Assembly (NCBI GenBank): GCA_022885665.1 | Contig: JAGQDJ010000156.1 | Coordinates: 682,001 to 746,000 of the forward strand | Source: Triops longicaudatus | Lineage: Eukaryota > Arthropoda > Branchiopoda > Notostraca > Triopsidae | Direction: 5' to 3' | Length of the DNA: 64,000 bases | In this document: in pieces, positions 58,901-64,000 of the stretch | How the letters are laid out: the number at the start of each line of letters is the position of its first letter | Numbering within the stretch: position 1 is the first letter of the stretch | Program-made: the position numbers and the translations under genes | Notes under the pieces: generated by a model | What the model saw: the letters and a program-made list of their open reading frames with translations, nothing else | Databases searched by the model: none | What the model was told of the DNA's origin: nothing

Positions 58901-60910
58901 TTTAGCGAGTGCTTCACGCGTGCGTGTACCGATAGCGCTCTAGCCAATTAATAAGAAATGTAAGGCATCTCGGCATAAATTGCCAAGCTGAGACAATCTC
59001 CATCGACCGGCTCCGACTCACGAAATCGTAGGAGTTTCAAACAAACGGTCATAAGAGCGGTTTCCAGTCACTTCCGGCACGTTTCGAAAAAAAAAAGGCC
59101 TTGGTTGAAGCAGTCCTTTCAAGGGCGTTGTTGTGGAAGCTCAACAAGCTTTCAGCTACAATATCAGCCATGCATTGCAATTGTGAAACAAAGAGGAACT
59201 CATTGCCGTGTTGTCATGTTCACAGAAAAGCCACTTTTTCTCGCCATTGTTGTTACCATGGAGTTTTATTGCAAGCAAAATGCTTTTGGTTCAAATACTA
59301 TTCAGAAAACTAGACACACTCTGCTTGTCGTCTGAAAAACACTAAAAAAAATCGCAGCATACCGCCGTGTTCCGAACAACGTTCAAAAGAGGACATTTAA
59401 CTTAACGGAAAAGAAGATTGGCTGTAACACCGTAAAGCAGAAAATTTTTCCGTTCTCTTATTTCCGTGGCAGCACTCGACGCGCCTGTGAAGAAACGCAA
59501 TTCGCTCCACGAGCTTATGTGAAATAGGGCAATAACTCAGTGAACGCTATTTTCTCCCTTTGACAGTGAACTACGAATTCTTTCCAATCGTAGAATACTA
59601 ATGCATCCTTATAATGTCCTTATTTGCTCTTGTTGACAGACGATTTTAAATAAAAACTTATCACGTTTAATAGCCTGTTAGGCCACGAGTCATTTACGGA
59701 TAAAAGCTCCGAGAACATAATCATATAAAAGCTATAATAAGCATTGTAGTAGAGAGTCAGCGTTTCTGGTCCAATGGCCACATGAGAACTGGGCCGCTTT
59801 GAACTGGAGCTTTTACTCTGGTTTGACTTTTCCTCCCGAGCCCTAATTGGGTTCACGGACGAAATTGCTCACGAGAAGGTTGCTCTGGAAACTGCCCAAT
59901 AAAGGCTATTCTACCGGGGAACCTCGCGACGCGATTTAAAGCTTGCTTTGCAACGTGCCCATTTAGTTGAAGCCAATTTCTACCACGCTGTCTCCGTGAG
60001 CGCTCGGTAGAAAAATTAGACTTATAAAGAAAAACTTGCTTAAAAAGAAAAACTATAAAGAAACTAAAAAGAAAATATTGTCTCGTAAATAAAAAAATAT
60101 CATATAATTAGTCTTATAATTTAGCGTCCTAACCGGTAAAAGTTTTGTGTCAAGTTTACTACCATTTGTTTCTGGGAGCTTTTGTGTTTGCTGTTGTTTG
60201 TCTACGGTACTTTCAATCTTCTTTGGCATATTGTTTTATGGTTTTTAAACAAAGAATGTCACTTTTTCAGCCGAGATTATTTCTGTCAACCTCCGACACC
60301 TTCCAGGGCAGAAAGATCAATTTCAATCGATAGAAATGTTTCAATAAGCTGCTTGACAGAACACTTTCTAACAAAGAGAGAATTGCATACAGCTTCCTAA
60401 TATCCTCATAAACCCCTGCCACTTCCTGCAAGCTCGGCTTAACTGACTTGTAGTGAGGGCATCCGGTAACGCTGCTTGTCACGCACTGAAGACTTTTGAA
60501 AAAGTTTTGTAAACATTCAGACAAACTGTAATGCCAGCTTATTGATATATTAAATCGTATCTTTAATATAAAGGAGATCTAAAAATACGACTTAGTGGGA
60601 GAAACTACGTACGCTTTGATTCATCACAAGAAGTCGATTGCGCAACTCCTGTTTCCTGTTCTTCCTTTCCTTTCCGCTCAATGAACAGACTACTTTTATC
60701 CGTTGCTTCCTGTATGTACTAAACCAGTGACCGTTAAAACCCTTGCGTAGCACGAAAAGAACTGCGCCGAGTTTTAAACAAACTTCCACTTAAGTTTAAC
60801 GCTACCATAGAATATTACAATGCTATTTAAGTCGCACTTCTTTGTGAATACGCGAAGTAATGTATATTATCTTTCTCAGTCTTAGCACATAAAATACGCA
60901 AAGCGCATTC

Positions 60911-60963
<53 letters not shown>

Positions 60964-63249
60964 TTAACAATAATAAAATTAACTGACTGTTGTCTTTCAG
61001 CAAACAGTGTGCAGCAGAATTTGTAGAGGCTCTTCATTACTCAAAGAACGTTAACTCGATGCCTCCAGAAAGGCTAAGATAACATAATGAGCTATGGCAT
61101 ACTTTAATGAATAAGCTTGTTTAAAATGACGTTTTTTTGCTGTTCTGCTTGTACAAACGGAAATGCCAACTTTTGTATGACCGTTCGGGCTTAGTTCATC
61201 AGAATTGTTCCTGGGAAACCCCCTGTCAGGGTCGTTTGGAAACTACCCTTAAAGCTTAAAGGTAGCCAGGTGTAACACACGTACCCTACCCTTCAAGTTG
61301 TTCAACTGTGAATAAGTTTTTTTTTTACCTGCGACTTATTTTTAATCCCTGCCCAGTAGCACCTGCAATAGTAGGGATGTTACTTATTGCAAGGAACTTC
61401 GATTCACAAAAAGGACTTAACGCTACTTAATTCCTCTTGTGCCTCATAAAATATTTTTATTTTTTTAAATAAGATATTTAGTTGTATTAACGTATTGTTC
61501 TCGTGTCACACTGAAATTAAGTTTTACTGGATTTCCGCTCCAAATCTGCGTCCCGCTCATTAACCTTTTCCACTAGGGAAATGCTCTAGCACAACGATTA
61601 GAAACACAGATAGAGCGTACCTTAAAACAACTGTGGTCCAATGACGGCTCCAACGCCAAGACAACCTTGGTCATAAGCAAATCCAGTAAAGCAAACTTTT
61701 TCAACCGAATGAAATGGCATGTTACGTTAATGGCAAGCTGCACGCATGATCTCTTCCTTGAACTTCATTTGAACCAAATGCATGGTAAACAATACCACTA
61801 GGTAAGACTTCTCTCTCTTGTTTATTTCTACACTGCTCTGTAAAATGCTTCGCAATACAATACTTCCATAGGCCAAAATATAAATAAATGATAAAAATAA
61901 TAATTATTATAATAAATAAAAATAAATAAAAAATAAAATAAATGAATAGAAAATAGAAAAAAAAGATAGTAAAACCGCAATGTTCTCTTTAAGTATGACT
62001 CCTCGGGTTTACGCAGGGTAAGATACCTCAAACCGGTGAGTTTAAAACGTTCTGATGCGCTTTTACCAACTAATTCTCGTACAAATACGCTTTCAAACTT
62101 CCCACTCTGCCTTTTTACATAAATGGAACTATTACAAGCCCCTTCAACAGTTAATGAAGCTAAATTTGCCTTAGGAAGCTCTAAAAACCTTTGTGGTCTG
62201 GTAACTACTTGTTTTCTCACGACAGAGCATATATGTAGCCTATACATGGCCTTACCACGACGGAAGAGCCAAGTTTGTATAAACCGCGCGCAAATCAGCC
62301 ATCAAAGTAAAAATCCTGTTCGCTATACAATAACAGAACCCCTTACATTTCTCAAATATAAGTGTGACAGTGACTTAATATAAGTGACTTAAATAAGTAG
62401 TCTTTCTTTGCCTAAACTTTAACTATAACATTTGAAGTTTTACTAGGTTCCTGCTGTTATACATGGTATCTTCAACGACCATAATGTACGGAGAAAATGG
62501 GGTTGAGTTAGGGCCATAAAAGAGGGTGCGGAGTTACGTCTGGAAAGTGTTATTTAAAACAAAAAAAATCTGGACATGCACACTGGAGGTCCCATTGTGT
62601 AACCCAAACCTCAAGAACTCGAAATATACCAGCCTTTCGACACGCTAGAAGGTTCTCTTTGGTATTGTAAACCGTAAAGACAAACTTCTCACTCTGACAA
62701 AGCTGCTTAGAATGGTTTTGAACAGGTTTCAATCCTCACAAAGTGCAAAATATGGACAACCATGCTCTGAGGACAATACCACTGTTCTGTACGCGAGATA
62801 ACACTGTGTTCTTGGAAAAGGGGCTTAATGCATTCCAACAGAACACAGAACAGCTGTACGCAAAAACCCTTTTGTCACCTATGATCATGTGAAAAGATGC
62901 ATCTTTCACTGACCAAAGAGAATCTTTGCCTGTAGGATACGGATCTGGGAAATTTTTTGTTTAAAACCGACCATATCAACTTGAATTTAACTTAAGTGAA
63001 TTGGTGTAACTGGGATAATTCTGTTTTAGTTATTTTAACTTCAGCTCGGCTGAATCGACTAAAAAAAACAGAGCAGTGAAATAAACCAGTTGACTAATCT
63101 AAAAAACCTTAAAAATTACGATCTTTTAAATTTGTCGTGACTACATACGAAACAAAGTTAACGGAAAGACGCATCGAAATTGAGCTTACCTCTCTCTACG
63201 ATCATACGTGCTCACTAGCCCTCCTCTCACAGGAATGATGTCCAAAAAA
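48447..63249 (-). CDS. CCDC88: CCDC88 family protein (Daple/Girdin-like), 25 exons, 5' end beyond window
   Basis: Twenty-five GT-AG exons join in a single frame to 1,784 codons plus stop. From 5' to 3' they are 63249-63190, 58716-58617, 55965-55753, 55664-55524, 55418-55288, 55195-55114, 55022-54717, 54650-54515, 54446-54265, 54171-54019, 53631-53365, 53277-52981, 52815-51913, 51852-51622, 51395-51222, 51150-51016, 50947-50747, 50690-50545, 50490-50398, 50180-50111, 50057-49928, 49871-49736, 49638-49523, 49454-48725 and 48666-48447. The product has an N-terminal HOOK domain, a ~1,100-residue coiled coil, and a disordered tail ending in a PDZ ligand. In animals this family links Dishevelled, trimeric G proteins, actin and microtubules in polarity and migration (family knowledge). 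Human members are about 1,870-2,030 residues, so only the extreme N-terminus is missing. Confidence 0.95.
50398..55418 (-). CDS. CCDC88: CCDC88 coiled-coil exons
   Basis: Fifteen exons encode a nearly unbroken coiled coil from roughly residue 170 to 1315. Landmarks that match vertebrate CCDC88 are GVELADLKAKLRKMRQEL, DARAAKSYRDELD, DIEFYKSRIEELREDNRLL, KHSLNESASL, ILELEKENKRLS, EVKEERILALESRLEE, and EKLEEKIMDQYRRM near the end. Exon 52815-51913 alone encodes 301 residues. Most of these introns fall between complete codons (phase 0), so exons could be skipped without breaking the frame. The donor at 50397 is GTTGGA, the weakest in the gene, but the joined frame (PKR-NFGSNLVKRM) matches the family's PKKKN..ALVKLI block. 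Confidence 0.92.
52855..52976. repeat. AAT microsatellite inside a CCDC88 intron
   Basis: About 120 bp of nearly pure (AAT)n, transcribed as (AUU)n in the CCDC88 pre-mRNA. It begins immediately after the donor GTAAGA (exon end 52981) and fills about three quarters of the 165-bp intron. The open frame continues into it as poly-Tyr, which is an artefact of the repeat. Confidence 0.95.
55524..63249 (-). CDS. CCDC88: CCDC88 HOOK domain exons 1-4 of the window
   Basis: The exon at 63249-63190 (60 nt, phase 2/2) reads FLDIIPVRGGL and corresponds to the VDGVFLNQVMLQI region of vertebrate members. Its AG donor remainder completes Ser with the C that opens 58716-58617, which reads NPGSRRG...LRSFYE (vertebrate NPKLES...KFYYQE). 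Exon 55965-55753 gives EVLGQLVV..LP..IIGRD and LLLLVLGCAVQ, the family hallmark. Exon 55664-55524 gives the VWSKDWCEL and RLVRERDEYAQ region. Relative to vertebrates, about eight extra residues lie between FLD and FYEE. Introns of 4.5 and 2.7 kb separate the first exons, while all later ones are short. Upstream exon(s) with the start codon were not found in the window. Confidence 0.88.
56581..56698. repeat. Two-copy tandem duplication in a CCDC88 intron
   Basis: ACGATCACGTGTTAAACCGG...GAATAATTACTTTATG (about 56581-56636) is repeated at about 56646-56698 with a few substitutions and a small deletion. Further on, AATTCCAAATATTCCATTGT (near 56797) has a looser echo near 56890. Non-coding. Confidence 0.75.
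58131..58239 (+). mobile_element. Short hairpin retroposon, copy 2, with target-site duplication
   Basis: The element at 58143-58227 (85 bp) is flanked by perfect 12-bp direct repeats CTGGTCTTCTTT (58131-58142 and 58228-58239). It starts ACTGTTACATCAAC, contains GTACGGCAACGAGCTCACGC then CGACGAAA, and ends in an (AAAT)n/A tail. An A-rich tail plus a 12-bp TSD is the signature of LINE-mediated retroposition. At about 60 bp without its tail it is far shorter than ordinary SINEs; it may be 5'-truncated, but copy 1 starts at nearly the same base. It lies in the second resolved intron of CCDC88. Confidence 0.75.
58240..63189. other. CCDC88 intronic sequence; AAT repeat at 60911-60963
   Basis: Apart from the exon at 58716-58617, this span is intron. 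It includes a ~50-bp pure (AAT)n tract at 60911-60963 and a minus frame at 61828-62247 whose first half looks coding-like but has no domain and no matching splice phase with CCDC88. No independent gene is supported. Confidence 0.5.
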
Positions 63250-64000
63250 CTAGAACAAAGAATAATTTTCACTTGCGTGTGAACTGATTTTAAAATTAAA
63301 TACAACCCTAAAAAATGAAATTGCTTTACTTATTTTCTTTATACACCGACTCGACAACTTTGCATTTAATACTGAATTAGATTAACGAGCTCCAAAAGTT
63401 ATGAATGCATCCGTAATCTGTCATCTTGCTTCTTTTTTGAAACACTTCGCTTCATAAATTGTTCTTAACAAAGTGCCAAAGCTCACGCAGGTTAAAAAAA
63501 GCTATGAATCTGAACGAAACTCATCTGCATTTGCCCATACCGTGCTGGATGGCGCGTAACAAAAGGTGCTCTGATTTTAAAGTCAAAATAGCCGTGTGTA
63601 TTCTTCCCCACTCCAAATAGTTGCCAATATCAAGGTTTCTGTCACGCAATACTACTCACAGCAGCCAAGTGGGGTACGCTCAGGCTACTGAGTAAGAAAA
63701 CATGTTCGAAAGCATGCAATATATATCCACATTAGGAAAACACTTGTCTTTTAGGGAACAGTGTCGCTGTATTTTCTATGTTGATTATCTCATGGGCAAG
63801 CACGGACCCGTTTCTCACTACCGTTCGTAAAAAAAAAAAAAAAAAAAAAAAAAATCAGGCATACGTGAAAGTGGGTTCAAATGCTTGCATTTTCAATCCC
63901 GATAGCTAAGGCTTTCCTTCGGTTACAGGTCTGGCGAAGCGAATAGAAGGAACGGAAATGCCTCGAGCAACTTAACCAATGCACGGGTCGCGGTGATGAC
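63250..64000. other. Probable CCDC88 intron; no further exon seen
   Basis: I searched the minus strand for an exon leaving phase 2 and encoding the family's LVDG- or TWV-type start of the HOOK domain and found none. A 26-bp A run occupies 63829-63854. Confidence 0.4.

Noticed and set aside
61828..62247. 139-codon - frame as a nested gene or CCDC88 exon
   Set aside because: Its C-terminal third is AT low complexity, no family is recognised, and it does not fit the phase between the exons at 63190 and 58716.
1..64000. CRISPR arrays, operons, phage or plasmid features
   Set aside because: No regularly spaced direct repeats, no compact same-strand ORF runs, and clear spliceosomal exon-intron structure.

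Overview
This is an AT-rich eukaryotic genomic window, almost certainly from an invertebrate animal. Coding sequence is split into many small exons with GT-AG introns, A/T homopolymers, AAT microsatellites and small inverted-repeat elements are common, and nothing looks like operons or prokaryotic signals. The best clade evidence is a CCDC88 (Girdin/Daple) gene. To my knowledge this family is animal-specific, and this copy is diverged enough from vertebrates to suggest an early-branching or otherwise distant invertebrate, such as a sponge or cnidarian. I cannot name the species.

Layout. Positions 1-29,150 hold no gene I can assemble. There are scattered coding-like fragments, a GC-rich promoter-like island (6.1-6.35 kb), small MITE-like elements, a ~630 bp near-perfect palindrome (23.86-24.49 kb) and a tandem duplication (27.6-27.85 kb). 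From 29.42 to 33.82 kb on the + strand is a five-exon gene (here 'gene A') for a single-pass membrane protein with a tyrosine- and proline-rich tail. From 40.80 down to 38.76 kb on the - strand is 'gene B', which has the same architecture: a CxxF...proline-run...CxxC-[D/E]-W-A ectodomain, a Thr-Trp pair before the membrane segment, and a 103-nt transmembrane exon with identical splice phases. The two are diverged paralogues lying tail to tail, separated by about 4.3 kb. That gap contains a tRNA-derived SINE-like sequence.

A probable terminal exon of an unidentified - strand gene lies at 45.9-46.1 kb. From 63.25 down to 48.45 kb on the - strand is the CCDC88 gene. I resolved 25 exons whose reading frames join without a break into about 1,784 codons. 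The product has a HOOK domain, a long coiled coil ending in the family's EKLEEKIMDQY block, and a Ser/Pro-rich tail ending in Tyr-Gly-Cys-Val, the Dishevelled PDZ ligand known from Daple. Its 5' end runs off the window.

Functionally, the window may combine two unknown receptors carrying SH2/ITIM-type tyrosine motifs and SH3-type proline motifs with a Dishevelled/G-protein/cytoskeleton adaptor. That link is inference from proximity and motifs only. The paralogous receptor pair is the strongest candidate for something undescribed.
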